From Flavobacterium foetidum (GTDB lineage: Bacteria; Bacteroidota; Bacteroidia; Flavobacteriales; Flavobacteriaceae): 64,000 bases of DNA. Of this stretch, positions 28,991-39,499 are shown in pieces. The notes beneath the pieces are model-generated. The model was not told the origin of the DNA and did no database searches. It saw nothing but the letters and a program-made list of their open reading frames with translations. The position numbers and the translations under genes were made by a program. The DNA is taken from positions 62,001 to 126,000 of the forward strand of contig NZ_SJTF01000011.1 of NCBI RefSeq assembly GCF_004634245.1, read 5' to 3'. Numbering within the stretch: the stretch's first letter is position 1; the number at the start of each line of letters is the position of its first letter.

Positions 28991-29016
28991 ATTTTAGTAA
29001 TTAATAATTAATATTT

Positions 29017-29634
29017 ATGTCTGGGTTAATTGGTAAAAAAATCGGCATGACTAGTATTTTCGATGAAAACGGGAAAAACATTCCTTGTACAGTAATCGAA
29101 GCTGGACCATGCGTTGTTACCCAAGTCAGAACCAACGAGGTTGACGGGTATGAAGCGTTGCAACTTGGTTTCGATGACAAAAACGAGAAACATTCTACTA
29201 AAGCTGCTTTAGGGCACTTTAAAAAAGCTGGAACTGTTGCTAAGAAAAAAGTCGTTGAATTCCAAGATTTCGCAACTGAACAAAAATTAGGAGATCTTAT
29301 CGATGTTTCTATTTTTGTAGAAGGAGAATTTGTAGACGTACAAGGTGTGTCTAAAGGTAAAGGTTTCCAAGGTGTTGTTAAACGTCACGGTTTTGGTGGT
29401 GTTGGGCAAGCTACTCATGGTCAGCACAACCGTTTAAGAGCGCCGGGTTCTGTAGGAGCTTCTTCTTATCCATCTAGAGTATTCAAAGGAATGCGTATGG
29501 CTGGAAGAATGGGTGGAGATAATGTAAAAGTACAAAACCTTAGAGTTTTAAAAGTAGTTGCTGAAAAGAACCTGCTTGTTGTTAAAGGATGTATTCCTGG
29601 ACACAAAAACTCTTACGTAATCATTCAGAAGTAA
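29017..29634 (+). CDS. rplC: 50S ribosomal protein L3
   Basis: Early 23S rRNA assembly protein of 205 aa. Typical motifs are [12 protein letters not shown] at the start, [17 protein letters not shown] and [23 protein letters not shown]. First gene of its transcript here. The stop TAA overlaps the rplD ATG by one base, which points to coupled translation. Confidence 0.98.
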   Translation: MSGLIGKKIGMTSIFDENGKNIPCTVIEAGPCVVTQVRTNEVDGYEALQLGFDDKNEKHSTKAALGHFKKAGTVAKKKVVEFQDFATEQKLGDLIDVSIFVEGEFVDVQGVSKGKGFQGVVKRHGFGGVGQATHGQHNRLRAPGSVGASSYPSRVFKGMRMAGRMGGDNVKVQNLRVLKVVAEKNLLVVKGCIPGHKNSYVIIQK

Positions 29635-30263
29635 TGGAAGTAAAAGTATTAGATTTCAACGGAAAAGATACTGGTAGAAAAGTTCAACTTTCTGATTCAG
29701 TATTCGCAATTGAACCAAACAATCACGCTGTATATCTTGATGTTAAGCAATACCTTGCTAATCAAAGACAAGGTACTCACAAGGCTAAAGAAAGAGCTGA
29801 AGTGACAGGAAGTACACGTAAGATTAAAAAACAAAAAGGTACGGGTACGGCTCGTGCGGGAAGTGTTAAAAATCCTTTGTTTAAAGGAGGAGGAACAGTT
29901 TTCGGGCCAAGACCAAGAAGTTATTCATTCAAATTGAATAAAGGATTAAAGAGATTGGCTAGAAAATCTGCTTTTTCAATCAAAGCAAAAGAGTCAAATA
30001 TTATCGTTCTTGAAGACTTTAATTTTGATGTTCCAAACACTAAAAATTTCATTAACGTTTTGAAAGCTTTAGGGTTAGAAAATAAAAAATCTCTATTTGT
30101 ATTGGGTGAGTCAAATAAAAATGTATATTTGTCGTCACGTAATTTAAAGGCTTCGAATGTCGTAACTAGCTCAGAATTAAGCACTTACGCAATTTTAAAC
30201 ACTAATAATTTAGTGCTTTTAGAAGGTTCTTTGGAGTTAATTGAAGAAAATTTAAGTAAATAA
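29634..30263 (+). CDS. rplD: 50S ribosomal protein L4
   Basis: A 209-aa protein lining the exit tunnel. Core motifs include [20 protein letters not shown] and [14 protein letters not shown] longer frame opens upstream inside rplC (from 29589), but ATG 29634 gives the true N-terminus [11 protein letters not shown]. In E. coli L4 controls its own operon; the leader at 28951-28990 might be a counterpart. Confidence 0.97.
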   Translation: MEVKVLDFNGKDTGRKVQLSDSVFAIEPNNHAVYLDVKQYLANQRQGTHKAKERAEVTGSTRKIKKQKGTGTARAGSVKNPLFKGGGTVFGPRPRSYSFKLNKGLKRLARKSAFSIKAKESNIIVLEDFNFDVPNTKNFINVLKALGLENKKSLFVLGESNKNVYLSSRNLKASNVVTSSELSTYAILNTNNLVLLEGSLELIEENLSK

Positions 30264-30270
30264 TAGGAAT

Positions 30271-30561
30271 ATGAGCATCATTATTAGACCTATAGTAACA
30301 GAAAAAGTAACCAAAGAAAGTGAAGTTCTAAACCGCTTCGGATTCGTTGTTGACAAAAAAGCAAACAAAGTTGAGATTAAGAAAGCTGTTGAAGCTGCTT
30401 ATGGAGTAACTATCGTTTCTGTTAACACAATGAATGTGAGACCGGATAGATCTACTAAATACACTAAAAGTGGTTTAATCAGTGGAAAGACAAATGCTTA
30501 CAAAAAAGCAATTGTTCAAGTACAAGAAGGAGAAACAATTGATTTTTACAACAATATCTAA
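30271..30561 (+). CDS. rplW: 50S ribosomal protein L23
   Basis: A 96-aa protein at the tunnel exit, the docking site for trigger factor and SRP. Starts MSIIIRPIVTEK and has VNTMNVRPDRS. Seven bases after rplD and nine before rplB, in the standard order. Confidence 0.97.
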   Translation: MSIIIRPIVTEKVTKESEVLNRFGFVVDKKANKVEIKKAVEAAYGVTIVSVNTMNVRPDRSTKYTKSGLISGKTNAYKKAIVQVQEGETIDFYNNI

Positions 30562-30570
30562 GATAGAAAA

Positions 30571-31395
30571 ATGTCAGTAAGAAAATTAAAACCTATTACC
30601 CCGGGTCAGCGATTTAGAGTTGTGAATGGTTATGACGCTATTACAACTGATAAGCCGGAACGCTCTTTGATAGCGCCGATAAAAAACTCAGGAGGTAGAA
30701 ATAGTCAAGGAAAGATGACCATGCGTTATACGGGTGGTGGTCACAAGCAGAGATATCGTATCATCGATTTCAAAAGAACTAAAGATGGAATTCCAGCTAC
30801 AGTGAAATCAATCGAATACGATCCAAATCGTACTGCATTTATCGCTTTATTAGCTTATGCTGATGGAGAGAAAACTTATATTATCGCTCAAAACGGATTG
30901 AAAGTTGGTCAGAAATTAGTTTCTGGTCCAGAATCTCAACCTGAGATTGGTAATACATTACCTTTAAGCAGAATTCCTCTTGGAACTGTTATATCTTGTA
31001 TTGAGTTACGTCCAGGACAAGGAGCTGTTATTGCTCGTTCAGCTGGAACTTTTGCTCAGTTAATGGCAAGAGACGGGAAATACGCGACAATTAAAATGCC
31101 ATCAGGTGAGACAAGATTAATCTTGTTAACTTGTTCAGCTACAATTGGAGCTGTTTCTAATTCTGACCACCAATTAGTTGTATCTGGTAAAGCAGGTAGA
31201 ACAAGATGGTTAGGAAGAAGACCTAGAACTAGACCAGTAGCGATGAACCCAGTTGATCACCCTATGGGAGGTGGTGAAGGACGTTCTTCTGGAGGGCACC
31301 CGCGTTCAAGAAAAGGATTGCCAGCTAAAGGTTACAGAACTCGTTCTAAGAAAAACCCGAGTAACAAGTATATCGTAGAACGTAGAAAGAAATAA
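30571..31395 (+). CDS. rplB: 50S ribosomal protein L2
   Basis: A 274-aa 23S rRNA binder near the peptidyltransferase centre. Motifs: [33 protein letters not shown], and [17 protein letters not shown] with the conserved histidine. The basic C-terminal tail ([15 protein letters not shown]) is normal. Confidence 0.98.
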   Translation: MSVRKLKPITPGQRFRVVNGYDAITTDKPERSLIAPIKNSGGRNSQGKMTMRYTGGGHKQRYRIIDFKRTKDGIPATVKSIEYDPNRTAFIALLAYADGEKTYIIAQNGLKVGQKLVSGPESQPEIGNTLPLSRIPLGTVISCIELRPGQGAVIARSAGTFAQLMARDGKYATIKMPSGETRLILLTCSATIGAVSNSDHQLVVSGKAGRTRWLGRRPRTRPVAMNPVDHPMGGGEGRSSGGHPRSRKGLPAKGYRTRSKKNPSNKYIVERRKK

Positions 31396-31401
31396 TAAGA
31401 T

Positions 31402-31680
31402 ATGGCACGTTCATTAAAAAAAGGACCTTTCGTTCATTATAAATTAGACAAGAAAGTTCAAGAAAACGTAGAGAGTGGTAAAAACGCAGTTGTAAAGACT
31501 TGGTCTAGAGCTTCAATGATTACTCCAGATTTCGTAGGACAAACTATCGCAGTTCATAACGGTCGTCAATTTGTACCAGTTTACGTAACAGAAAACATGG
31601 TAGGTCACAAATTAGGAGAGTTTTCGCCAACTAGATCTTTTAGAGGTCATGCTGGAGCAAAAAATAAAGGTAAAAAATAA
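31402..31680 (+). CDS. rpsS: 30S ribosomal protein S19
   Basis: A 92-aa head protein with the start [15 protein letters not shown] and the core [23 protein letters not shown], then [19 protein letters not shown]. It contacts S13 and the A-site tRNA. Confidence 0.98.
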   Translation: MARSLKKGPFVHYKLDKKVQENVESGKNAVVKTWSRASMITPDFVGQTIAVHNGRQFVPVYVTENMVGHKLGEFSPTRSFRGHAGAKNKGKK

Positions 31681-31686
31681 GAAGCA

Positions 31687-32100
31687 ATGGGAGTTCGTAA
31701 AAGAGAAACAGCAGATGCGAGAAAAGAGGCTAATAAGTCTATCGCTTTCGCAAAATTGAATAACTGCCCTACTTCGCCTAGAAAAATGCGCTTAGTAGCG
31801 GACTTGGTAAGAGGTCAGAAGGTAGAAAGAGCACTTAACATTTTAAGATTCAGTTCTAAAGAAGCTTCAAGAAAATTAGAAAAACTATTATTATCTGCAA
31901 TCAACAACTGGGAGCAGAAAAATAGCGAAGGTAATTTAGAAGAAGCTGGATTATTTGTTAAAGAGATCAGAGTAGATGGTGGAATGATGTTGAAAAGACT
32001 TCGTCCAGCTCCACAAGGTCGTGCACACAGAATAAGAAAACGTTCTAACCACGTAACAATCGTGCTTGGAGCTATCAATAACACACAAAGCAATTCTTAA
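31687..32100 (+). CDS. rplV: 50S ribosomal protein L22
   Basis: A 137-aa protein of the exit tunnel. It has [21 protein letters not shown] and the tunnel hairpin near [19 protein letters not shown], the region altered in macrolide resistance. The short N-terminal extension ([18 protein letters not shown]) is longer than in E. coli. Confidence 0.97.
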
Positions 32101-32105
32101 GCAGC

Positions 32106-32864
32106 ATGGGACAAAAGACAAATCCAATTGGAAATAGACTTGGTATCATCAGAGGATGGGACTCAAACTGGTATGGTGGAAATGATTACGGCGATAAATT
32201 AGCTGAAGATCATAAAATCAGAAAGTATATCCATGCTCGTTTATCAAAAGCTAGTGTATCTAAAGTAATCATCGAGAGAACTTTAAAGCTTGTAACCGTT
32301 ACTATCACTACTGCTAGACCTGGTATCATTATCGGAAAAGGCGGACAAGAGGTAGACAAGTTAAAAGAGGAACTTAAGAAAGTTACTGATAAAGAGGTTC
32401 AAATCAACATCTTTGAAATTAAAAGACCTGAGCTAGATGCTTATCTTGTGGCTACAAGCATCGCTCGTCAAATCGAAAGCCGTATTTCTTACAGACGTGC
32501 AATCAAAATGGCTATTGCTGCTTCTATGCGTATGAACGCTGAAGGTATCAAAGTTTTGATTTCTGGTCGTTTGAATGGAGCTGAGATGGCACGTTCAGAA
32601 GGTTTCAAAGAAGGTAGAATTCCTCTATCAACTTTCAGAGCAGACATCGATTATGCTCTTGCTGAAGCACATACTACTTACGGTAGAATGGGTATCAAAG
32701 TATGGATCATGAAAGGTGAAGTTTACGGTAAGAGAGAGCTTTCTCCAATTGCTGGAATGGACAAAAAACAGTCTGGTACAGGCGGTGGTAAAGGTGGAGA
32801 TGCTCCTAGAGGCAAATCTAACTTTAACAAAGGCGGAAAACCAGATGCTCGTAAAAGAAAGTAA
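32106..32864 (+). CDS. rpsC: 30S ribosomal protein S3
   Basis: A 252-aa mRNA-entry protein. The start is [14 protein letters not shown]; the KH domain has [16 protein letters not shown]; the C-terminal domain follows ([21 protein letters not shown], split here only by text). A glycine-, lysine- and arginine-rich tail of about 35 residues after the conserved domain is a lineage-specific extension. Confidence 0.97.
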   Translation: MGQKTNPIGNRLGIIRGWDSNWYGGNDYGDKLAEDHKIRKYIHARLSKASVSKVIIERTLKLVTVTITTARPGIIIGKGGQEVDKLKEELKKVTDKEVQINIFEIKRPELDAYLVATSIARQIESRISYRRAIKMAIAASMRMNAEGIKVLISGRLNGAEMARSEGFKEGRIPLSTFRADIDYALAEAHTTYGRMGIKVWIMKGEVYGKRELSPIAGMDKKQSGTGGGKGGDAPRGKSNFNKGGKPDARKRK

Positions 32865-32883
32865 ATTTTTAAACTAAAGAAAA

Positions 32884-33309
32884 ATGTTACAGCCTAAAAG
32901 AACAAAATACCGTAAGGTACAAAAAGGTAGAATGAAAGGTAACTCTCAAAGAGGGCACGAGCTTTCAAATGGAATGTTTGGTATTAAATCTGTACATGAA
33001 GATGGAATGTTCTTAACATCTCGTCAAATCGAAGCTGCTCGTATTGCTGCAACTCGTTACATGAAGAGAGAAGGACAATTATGGATTAAAATTTTCCCAG
33101 ACAAACCTATTACTAAGAAGCCTCTTGAAGTACGTATGGGTAAAGGTAAAGGAGCAGTTGAGTATTGGGCTGCTGTTGTTAAACCAGGAAGAATTATGTT
33201 TGAAGTTGGAGGAGTTCCGTTATCAGTTGCAAAAGAGGCTTTACGTCTTGCAGCTCAGAAGCTTCCAGTAAAAACTAAGTTCGTCGTTGCTAGAGATTTC
33301 GAAGCATAA
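32884..33309 (+). CDS. rplP: 50S ribosomal protein L16
   Basis: A 141-aa protein at the tRNA A/P site. [19 protein letters not shown] and [18 protein letters not shown] are standard, as is [23 protein letters not shown] sequence in the middle. Confidence 0.97.
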   Translation: MLQPKRTKYRKVQKGRMKGNSQRGHELSNGMFGIKSVHEDGMFLTSRQIEAARIAATRYMKREGQLWIKIFPDKPITKKPLEVRMGKGKGAVEYWAAVVKPGRIMFEVGGVPLSVAKEALRLAAQKLPVKTKFVVARDFEA

Positions 33310-33321
33310 TTTATATTTATT

Positions 33322-33513
33322 ATGAAACAATCAGAAATAAAAGATCTTTCTGCAGCGGAGTTGCAAGAAAAACTTAGTCAAACTAAGAAAGTATATGCTG
33401 ACCTAAAAATGGCTCACGCTATTTCTCCAATTGCAAATCCACTTCAAATTAGAAGTTTAAGAAGAACAGTTGCAAGATTGGCTACAGAGTTAACTAAAAG
33501 AGAGTTACAATAA
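33322..33513 (+). CDS. rpmC: 50S ribosomal protein L29
   Basis: A 63-aa two-helix protein (MKQSEIKDLSAAELQEKLSQ, then NPLQIRSLRRTVARLATEL). It lies at the tunnel exit beside L23. It sits between rplP and rpsQ, as expected. Confidence 0.96.
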   Translation: MKQSEIKDLSAAELQEKLSQTKKVYADLKMAHAISPIANPLQIRSLRRTVARLATELTKRELQ

Positions 33514-33530
33514 TTGTATTCTGCTGAAAG

Positions 33531-33791
33531 ATGGAAGAAAAAAGAAATTTAAGAAAAGAAAGAATAGGTGTTGTTACTTCAAATAAAATGGATAAATCTA
33601 TTGTTATTTCAGAAGTAAGAAAAGTAAAACACCCGTTATACGGTAAGTTCGTGTTAAAAACTAAAAAATACGTTGCACACGACGAAAAAAACGACTGTAA
33701 CATTGGCGATACTGTAAGAATCAGCGAAACGCGTCCTTTAAGTAAAACAAAATGTTGGAGATTAGTTGAAATCTTAGAAAGAGCTAAATAA
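33531..33791 (+). CDS. rpsQ: 30S ribosomal protein S17
   Basis: An 86-aa OB-fold protein: [39 protein letters not shown], and [20 protein letters not shown] primary binder of 16S rRNA. It starts at ATG 33531, 17 bases after rpmC and 2 bases before rplN. Confidence 0.97.
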   Translation: MEEKRNLRKERIGVVTSNKMDKSIVISEVRKVKHPLYGKFVLKTKKYVAHDEKNDCNIGDTVRISETRPLSKTKCWRLVEILERAK

Positions 33792-33793
33792 TT

Positions 33794-34162
33794 ATGGTAC
33801 AACAAGAATCAAGACTAAAAGTAGCAGATAACACGGGAGCTAAAGAAGTTTTAACTATTCGTGTTTTAGGAGGTACTAAAAGAAGATATGCCTCTGTTGG
33901 TGACAAAATTGTAGTTTCTATCAAAGATGCAACTCCAAACGGAAACGTGAAAAAAGGAGCTGTTTCAACTGCAGTTGTTGTGCGTACTAAAAAAGAAGTG
34001 AGAAGAGCTGATGGTTCTTATATCCGTTTCGATGACAATGCATGTGTTCTTTTGAATGCAGCAGGAGAAATGAGAGGAACTCGTGTTTTTGGTCCGGTAG
34101 CAAGAGAACTTCGTGAAAAACAATTCATGAAAATTGTATCATTAGCACCAGAAGTGCTTTAA
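33794..34162 (+). CDS. rplN: 50S ribosomal protein L14
   Basis: A 122-aa protein of the subunit interface. It starts [19 protein letters not shown] and has [17 protein letters not shown] and [14 protein letters not shown]. Length equals that of most bacteria. Confidence 0.98.
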
Positions 34163-34173
34163 TTCGTTTTAAG

Positions 34174-34488
34174 ATGATAAAGCTAAAAATAAAATCAGGA
34201 GATATCGTAAGAGTAATTGCTGGAGACCACAAAGGTGCTGAAGGTAAAGTTTTACGTGTTTACCGTGAGAAAAACAAAGCGATAGTTGAAGGTGTAAACT
34301 TGGTTTCTAAACATACTAAACCAAGTGCTAAAAACCCTCAAGGTGGTATCGTTAAGAAAGAAGCTTCTATTCAAATTTCTAACATTGCTTTAATTGATCC
34401 TAAAACTAAGGAAACAACTAGAGTAGGTATCAGAGTAGAAGGAGATAAGAAAGTAAGATTTTCAAAAAAATCTAATCAAGTACTATAG
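34174..34488 (+). CDS. rplX: 50S ribosomal protein L24
   Basis: A 104-aa assembly initiator with a KOW motif ([22 protein letters not shown]) and [20 protein letters not shown]. It begins 11 bases after rplN and ends 2 bases before rplE. Confidence 0.97.
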
Positions 34489-34490
34489 TA

Positions 34491-35042
34491 ATGGCATATA
34501 CACCTAGACTAAAAGAAGAATATAAGAGTAGAGTAATTTCTGCTCTTAGAGAGGAATTCGGATATACAAACGTAATGCAAGTTCCTAAATTGGAAAAAAT
34601 CGTTTTGAGCCGTGGAGTTGGTGCAGCTGTATCTGATAAAAAACTTATTGATTATGCAGTTGATGAGTTAACAAAGATCACTGGACAAAAAGCAGTAGCT
34701 ACTATTTCTAAGAAAGACGTTGCGTCTTTCAAATTAAGAAAAGGAATGCCTATTGGAGCAAAAGTTACTTTACGTGGAGAAAGAATGTATGAGTTTTTAG
34801 ATAGACTTATTACTTCTGCTTTGCCACGTGTTAGAGATTTTGGTGGTATTAAAGCTACTGGTTTCGACGGAAGAGGTAACTACAATCTTGGAGTTTTAGA
34901 GCAAATCATTTTCCCAGAAATTGATATTGACAAAGTAAACAAAATTTCAGGAATGGATATTACATTTGTTACTACTGCAAAAACAGACAAGGAAGCAAAG
35001 TCATTATTGGCTGAATTAGGATTACCTTTTAAAAAGAATTAA
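34491..35042 (+). CDS. rplE: 50S ribosomal protein L5
   Basis: A 183-aa 5S rRNA-binding protein with [34 protein letters not shown] and [19 protein letters not shown]. It forms the central protuberance and contacts the P-site tRNA. Confidence 0.98.
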   Translation: MAYTPRLKEEYKSRVISALREEFGYTNVMQVPKLEKIVLSRGVGAAVSDKKLIDYAVDELTKITGQKAVATISKKDVASFKLRKGMPIGAKVTLRGERMYEFLDRLITSALPRVRDFGGIKATGFDGRGNYNLGVLEQIIFPEIDIDKVNKISGMDITFVTTAKTDKEAKSLLAELGLPFKKN

Positions 35043-35045
35043 GAC

Positions 35046-35315
35046 ATGGCTAAAGAATCAATGAAAGCCCGCGAGGTGAAAAGAGAAAAAACGGTAGCTA
35101 AGTATGCTGAAAAGAGAAAAGCTTTATTAGAAGCTGGAGACTATGAAGGTTTACAAAGATTGCCAAAAAACGCTTCACCTGTTCGTTTGCACAACCGTTG
35201 TAAATTGACTGGAAGACCAAGAGGTTATATCCGTCAGTTCGGAATTTCACGTGTAACTTTCCGTGAAATGGCTAACAATGGATTAATTCCAGGTGTGAAA
35301 AAAGCAAGCTGGTAA
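35046..35315 (+). CDS. rpsN: 30S ribosomal protein S14, zinc-independent type
   Basis: The 89-aa long form: [35 protein letters not shown], and the conserved [18 protein letters not shown] end. It lacks the CxxC...CxxC zinc ligands of the short form, since only one of the four cysteines is kept. This is the so-called C-minus type. Confidence 0.96.
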
Positions 35316-35344
35316 TTTAAAAAAGTTTATAAATTGATTAAAGG

Positions 35345-35369
35345 TTCAGGAAGCGGGGTGCTTCCTGAA
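35345..35369 (+). promoter_or_regulatory. 10-bp perfect hairpin between rpsN and rpsH
   Basis: TTCAGGAAGC at 35345-35354 pairs perfectly with GCTTCCTGAA at 35360-35369 around a GGGGT loop. It has no T tract, so it is not a terminator. It lies 24 bases before the rpsH start within the spc cluster. A translational control site, for example for S8, is a possible role. The longer TTG-initiated frame would run through it. Confidence 0.55.
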
Positions 35370-35393
35370 AACCATAATCGCAATCAAATACAT

Positions 35394-35792
35394 ATGTATA
35401 CAGATCCTATTGCAGATTATTTGACTAGAGTTCGTAACGCTGTGGCTGCAAACCACAAAGTTGTCGAAATTCCGGCTTCTAATCTTAAAAAAGAAATAAC
35501 TAAGATCTTATTTGATCAAGGTTATATCTTGAGTTACAAATTTGAGCAGAACACAGTTCAAGGTTCTATCAAAATTGCTTTAAAGTATGATAAAGATACT
35601 AAAGAGCCTGTAATTAAAGATATCCAAAGAATTAGTAAACCTGGTTTACGTAAATATGCAGGTGCTGCCAAATTACCAAGAATCCTTAACGGATTAGGAA
35701 TTGCAATTGTTTCTACATCAAAAGGTCTTATGACTGGAAAACAAGCGAAACAATTAAATGTAGGTGGTGAAGTAATTTGTTACGTATACTAA
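35394..35792 (+). CDS. rpsH: 30S ribosomal protein S8
   Basis: A 132-aa 16S rRNA binder and, in E. coli, the repressor of the spc operon. Motifs: MYTDPIADYLTRVRNAV, PGLRKYAGAAKLPRILNGLG, STSKGLMTGKQAK and the end GGEVICYVY. A longer frame from TTG 35334 exists, but ATG 35394 yields the standard N-terminus and leaves the hairpin at 35345-35369 untranslated. Confidence 0.97.
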   Translation: MYTDPIADYLTRVRNAVAANHKVVEIPASNLKKEITKILFDQGYILSYKFEQNTVQGSIKIALKYDKDTKEPVIKDIQRISKPGLRKYAGAAKLPRILNGLGIAIVSTSKGLMTGKQAKQLNVGGEVICYVY

Positions 35793-35811
35793 TTTTTAAA
35801 GACTAAATAAG

Positions 35812-36354
35812 ATGTCAAGAATAGGTAAAAGTCCAATTGTAATCCCTGCAGGTGTAACTGTTGAAGTTAACGAAGGTGTTGTTACAGTAAAAGGAAAGAA
35901 AGGTCAACTAACTCAGGAGTTTTCGGACGTGACTGTGAAAGTTGAAGGCGATCAGATTACAGTTGAAAGATCGTCTGATTATAAAGACCAAAGAGCAAAA
36001 CACGGCTTATACAGAGCATTAATCAATAACATGATTTTAGGTGTTTCTGAAGGTTTTACAAAAGAACTTGAATTAGTTGGAGTTGGTTACAGAGCTTCAA
36101 ACCAAGGTCAGAAATTAGATTTAGCTCTTGGATATTCTCACAATATTGTTTTAGAAATTGCTCCTGAAGTAAGTTTAGAAACAATATCTGAAAAAGGTAA
36201 AAACCCTATCGTAAAATTAACATCATTTGATAAACAACTTTTAGGTCAAGTTGCTGCGAAAATCAGAAGTTTCCGTAAACCAGAGCCATATAAAGGAAAA
36301 GGTGTTAAATTTGTGGGTGAAGTATTAAGAAGAAAAGCAGGTAAATCAGCTTAA
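35812..36354 (+). CDS. rplF: 50S ribosomal protein L6
   Basis: A 180-aa two-domain protein near the factor-binding site. Starts [15 protein letters not shown]; the C-terminal motif is [20 protein letters not shown], typical for bacteria. It begins 19 bases after rpsH. Confidence 0.98.
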   Translation: MSRIGKSPIVIPAGVTVEVNEGVVTVKGKKGQLTQEFSDVTVKVEGDQITVERSSDYKDQRAKHGLYRALINNMILGVSEGFTKELELVGVGYRASNQGQKLDLALGYSHNIVLEIAPEVSLETISEKGKNPIVKLTSFDKQLLGQVAAKIRSFRKPEPYKGKGVKFVGEVLRRKAGKSA

Positions 36355-36365
36355 AAGATAAGATT

Positions 36366-36716
36366 ATGTCATTAACAAAATCTGAAAGAAGACAGAGAAT
36401 TAAATTCAGAATTAGAAAATCGGTTAGTGGTTCAGCTGCAAGACCTAGACTTTCTGTTTTTAGAAGTAATAAAGAAATTTACGCTCAACTTATTGATGAT
36501 GTAAATGGAGTTACTATATTAGCTGCATCTTCAAGAGAAAAAGAAATAGGAAAAGGTACTAACGTTGAAATCGCTGCTGCTGTTGGAAAATTAGTTGCAG
36601 AGAAAGCGTTAAAAGCTGGGATTGATACCATCACTTTTGACAGAGGTGGATATTTATATCACGGTCGTATTAAATCATTAGCAGAAGGCGCAAGAGCCGC
36701 TGGACTTAAATTCTAA
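36366..36716 (+). CDS. rplR: 50S ribosomal protein L18
   Basis: A 116-aa 5S rRNA binder with [20 protein letters not shown] and [20 protein letters not shown]. It is placed in the standard order between L6 and S5. Confidence 0.97.
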   Translation: MSLTKSERRQRIKFRIRKSVSGSAARPRLSVFRSNKEIYAQLIDDVNGVTILAASSREKEIGKGTNVEIAAAVGKLVAEKALKAGIDTITFDRGGYLYHGRIKSLAEGARAAGLKF

Positions 36717-36722
36717 TATATT

Positions 36723-37244
36723 ATGTCTAAATACAAAAATGTAGAATTGGTAAAACCTAGTGGTCTTGAATTAAAAGATCGTCTAGTTAGTGTAAATCGT
36801 GTTACTAAAGTTACAAAAGGAGGTAGAGCTTTCGGTTTTTCTGCTATTGTAGTTGTAGGTGATGAAAACGGAGTAGTTGGTCATGGATTAGGAAAATCTA
36901 AAGACGTTTCTGAAGCAATTGCGAAAGCAGTAGAAGATGCTAAGAAAAACTTAGTTAGAATTCCTTTAAATGGTCAATCTGTTCCTCACGAACAAAAAGG
37001 TAAATTTGGTGGTGCACGTGTATTCTTAATTCCTGCTTCTCATGGTACAGGAGTTATCGCTGGTGGAGCTGTTCGTTCAGTTCTTGAATCAGTAGGTATT
37101 CACGATGTATTGTCTAAATCTCAAGGATCATCAAATCCGCACAACGTAGTGAAAGCAACTTTTGATGCTTTATTACAAATGAGAAGCGCTCATACTGTTG
37201 CAAAACAGAGAGGAGTTTCTTTAGAGAAAGTTTTTAAAGGTTAA
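36723..37244 (+). CDS. rpsE: 30S ribosomal protein S5
   Basis: A 173-aa protein at the mRNA entry site with [35 protein letters not shown] and [18 protein letters not shown]. The spectinomycin-loop region near VTKGGRAF is present and looks wild type. Confidence 0.98.
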
Positions 37245-37256
37245 TTCAAGGAAATT

Positions 37257-37439
37257 ATGGCTAAATTATTAGTAAAACAAGTAAGAAGCAAAATCAACTG
37301 CCCTCTTTCTCAAAAGAGAGGATTAGAAGCTTTAGGTCTACGTAAATTAGGACAAGTTGTGGAGCATGAGTCAAATCCTGCTATCCTTGGGATGATAAAC
37401 AAAGTTAAACACTTAGTTTCTGTTGAAGAAGCTAAATAA
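37257..37439 (+). CDS. rpmD: 50S ribosomal protein L30
   Basis: A 60-aa protein: [20 protein letters not shown], then [22 protein letters not shown]. Not all bacteria keep it; its position between S5 and L15 is conserved. Confidence 0.96.
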
Positions 37440-37450
37440 CAAATACTGTT

Positions 37451-37903
37451 ATGAATTTAAGTAACTTACAACCTGCTGAGGGATCAACGCACAATCAAAA
37501 TAAAAGAGTAGGTAGAGGAGAAGGTTCTGGAAAAGGCGGTACTGCTGCAAGAGGACACAAAGGAGCTAAATCTCGTTCTGGTTATTCTAAAAAGATTGGT
37601 TTTGAAGGAGGGCAAATGCCACTTCAAAGACGTGTTCCTAAGTTTGGTTTCAAAAACATCAATCGTAAAGAATACGAAGGTGTTAATTTAGATACGCTTC
37701 AATTATTAGTAGACAATGGATTAGTTACTGATTCTGTATCAATGACAGATTTCGTGGCAAACCGTCTAGCTTCTAAGAATGAAATCGTTAAGATTTTAGG
37801 AAGAGGAGAATTGAAAGCAAAATTAAAAGTAACTGCCCACAAATTTACTGCTACTGCAAAAGCTGCTATTGAAGCTGCTGGTGGAGAAGCTGTAACAATA
37901 TAA
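37451..37903 (+). CDS. rplO: 50S ribosomal protein L15
   Basis: A 150-aa protein with the glycine/lysine-rich N-terminus (NKRVGRGEGSGKGGTAARGH) and EGGQMPLQRRVPKFGFKN. It is 14 bases upstream of secY. Confidence 0.97.
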   Translation: MNLSNLQPAEGSTHNQNKRVGRGEGSGKGGTAARGHKGAKSRSGYSKKIGFEGGQMPLQRRVPKFGFKNINRKEYEGVNLDTLQLLVDNGLVTDSVSMTDFVANRLASKNEIVKILGRGELKAKLKVTAHKFTATAKAAIEAAGGEAVTI

Positions 37904-37917
37904 CTTACTCTATTAAG

Positions 37918-39264
37918 ATGAAGAAATTTATTGAATCAATAAGTAATGTTTGGAAAATCGAAGAACTGAAAAACAGAATCTTAATTACATTAGGATTGCT
38001 TTTAGTATATCGTTTTGGAGCACACGTTACGCTTCCTGGAATTGACGCAATGCAATTGACTGGTTTAGCGGGACAAACTAAAAATGGTTTAGGTTCAATC
38101 CTAGACATGTTCACCGGGGGTGCTTTCTCTAAAGCTTCAGTTTTTGCTTTAGGTATCATGCCTTATATTTCTGCGTCTATTGTTGTTCAGTTGATGGGAA
38201 TTGCGATTCCATATTTACAAAAACTTCAAAATGATGGAGAAAGTGGTAGAAAAAAGATTAATCAAATCACTCGTTGGTTGACAATCGCTATCACATTGGT
38301 TCAAGGTCCAACTTATATCTATAATCTATACAGAACACTGCCTAGTAATGCATTTTTGCTGGGCTTTGATTCTCCTGAGTTTTTATTCTCGTCAGTGATA
38401 ATTTTAGTAACTGGTACTATTTTTGCTATGTGGCTTGGAGAGAAAATTACGGATAAAGGTATCGGTAACGGAATTTCATTATTAATTATGGTTGGTATTT
38501 TGGCTCGTTTACCACAAGCTTTTATCCAAGAGTTTACGACTCGTGTTACCAATAATAATGGAGGACCGATGTTATTAGTTATTGAAATTATTGTGTGGTT
38601 ATTAGTGATCATTTCTTGTGTATTGCTTACAATGGCGGTACGTAGAATTCCAGTTCAATACGCTCGTCGTACAACAACCGGAGATTACGAGCAAGATTTG
38701 GCTGGTGGTAATAGACAATGGATTCCTCTTAAGCTAAATGCTTCAGGGGTTATGCCAATCATCTTTGCTCAGGCAATTATGTTTATTCCTGCTGCAGTAG
38801 CTGGATTGTCTAAATCAGATACATCACAATCTATTGTTGGTACATTTAGTAATATGTTTGGTTTCTGGTATAATTTTGTTTTTGCGACTTTAATTATTGT
38901 ATTTACATTTTTCTATACTGCAATCACCGTACCTACTAACAAAATGGCCGATGATTTAAAGAGAAGCGGTGGTTTTATTCCGGGAGTACGTCCTGGAGCT
39001 GAAACTTCTGAGTTCCTTGATAAAGTGATGTCTTTAATAACTTTCCCAGGATCTTTATTCCTTGCTTTGATTGCTGTGTTCCCGGCTATTGTTGTAAGTA
39101 TTATGGATGTACAACAATCTTGGGCAATGTTTTTTGGAGGTACCTCATTAATAATTATGGTTGGTGTTGCGATAGATACTATTCAACAAATCAATTCATA
39201 CTTGTTAAACAAACATTATGATGGTTTAATGAAGACTGGTAAAAATAGAAAAGCAGTAGCTTAA
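37918..39264 (+). CDS. secY: preprotein translocase subunit SecY
   Basis: The pore subunit of the Sec translocon in the inner membrane, 448 aa, with ten hydrophobic helices. Characteristic sequences are [12 protein letters not shown] (helix 1 region), the plug and pore helices around [18 protein letters not shown], and the cytoplasmic loop [16 protein letters not shown]. The end [19 protein letters not shown] is also typical. Cotranscribed with ribosomal genes, as in most bacteria. The N-terminal region [19 protein letters not shown] is standard. Confidence 0.97.
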   Translation: MKKFIESISNVWKIEELKNRILITLGLLLVYRFGAHVTLPGIDAMQLTGLAGQTKNGLGSILDMFTGGAFSKASVFALGIMPYISASIVVQLMGIAIPYLQKLQNDGESGRKKINQITRWLTIAITLVQGPTYIYNLYRTLPSNAFLLGFDSPEFLFSSVIILVTGTIFAMWLGEKITDKGIGNGISLLIMVGILARLPQAFIQEFTTRVTNNNGGPMLLVIEIIVWLLVIISCVLLTMAVRRIPVQYARRTTTGDYEQDLAGGNRQWIPLKLNASGVMPIIFAQAIMFIPAAVAGLSKSDTSQSIVGTFSNMFGFWYNFVFATLIIVFTFFYTAITVPTNKMADDLKRSGGFIPGVRPGAETSEFLDKVMSLITFPGSLFLALIAVFPAIVVSIMDVQQSWAMFFGGTSLIIMVGVAIDTIQQINSYLLNKHYDGLMKTGKNRKAVA

Positions 39265-39271
39265 TATATTT

Positions 39272-39487
39272 ATGGCAAAACAATCAGCAATAGAACAAGA
39301 CGGATCAATCATTGAAGCATTATCAAATGCGATGTTCCGTGTAGAGTTAGAAAATGGACATGTTGTAATTGCTCATATTTCTGGAAAAATGCGAATGCAT
39401 TACATCAAGTTATTACCTGGTGATAAAGTGAAACTAGAAATGAGTCCTTATGATTTGTCAAAAGCAAGAATTACTTATCGATATTAA
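39272..39487 (+). CDS. infA: translation initiation factor IF-1
   Basis: A 71-aa S1-like OB fold: [55 protein letters not shown] (first and last parts of the conserved core). Between secY and rpmJ, as in other Bacteroidetes. Confidence 0.97.
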   Translation: MAKQSAIEQDGSIIEALSNAMFRVELENGHVVIAHISGKMRMHYIKLLPGDKVKLEMSPYDLSKARITYRY

Positions 39488-39499
39488 AGGATATTCACT

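Noticed and set aside
32765..32860. Glycine/lysine-rich end of S3 as an unrelated gene or frameshift
   Set aside because: The frame is continuous, and low-complexity S3 tails are common in this phylum.
35345..35369. Terminator before rpsH
   Set aside because: There is no T run after the stem and the spc genes continue normally.
35334..35393. TTG start that adds 20 residues to S8
   Set aside because: The extension is not part of S8 and would translate the hairpin at 35345-35369.
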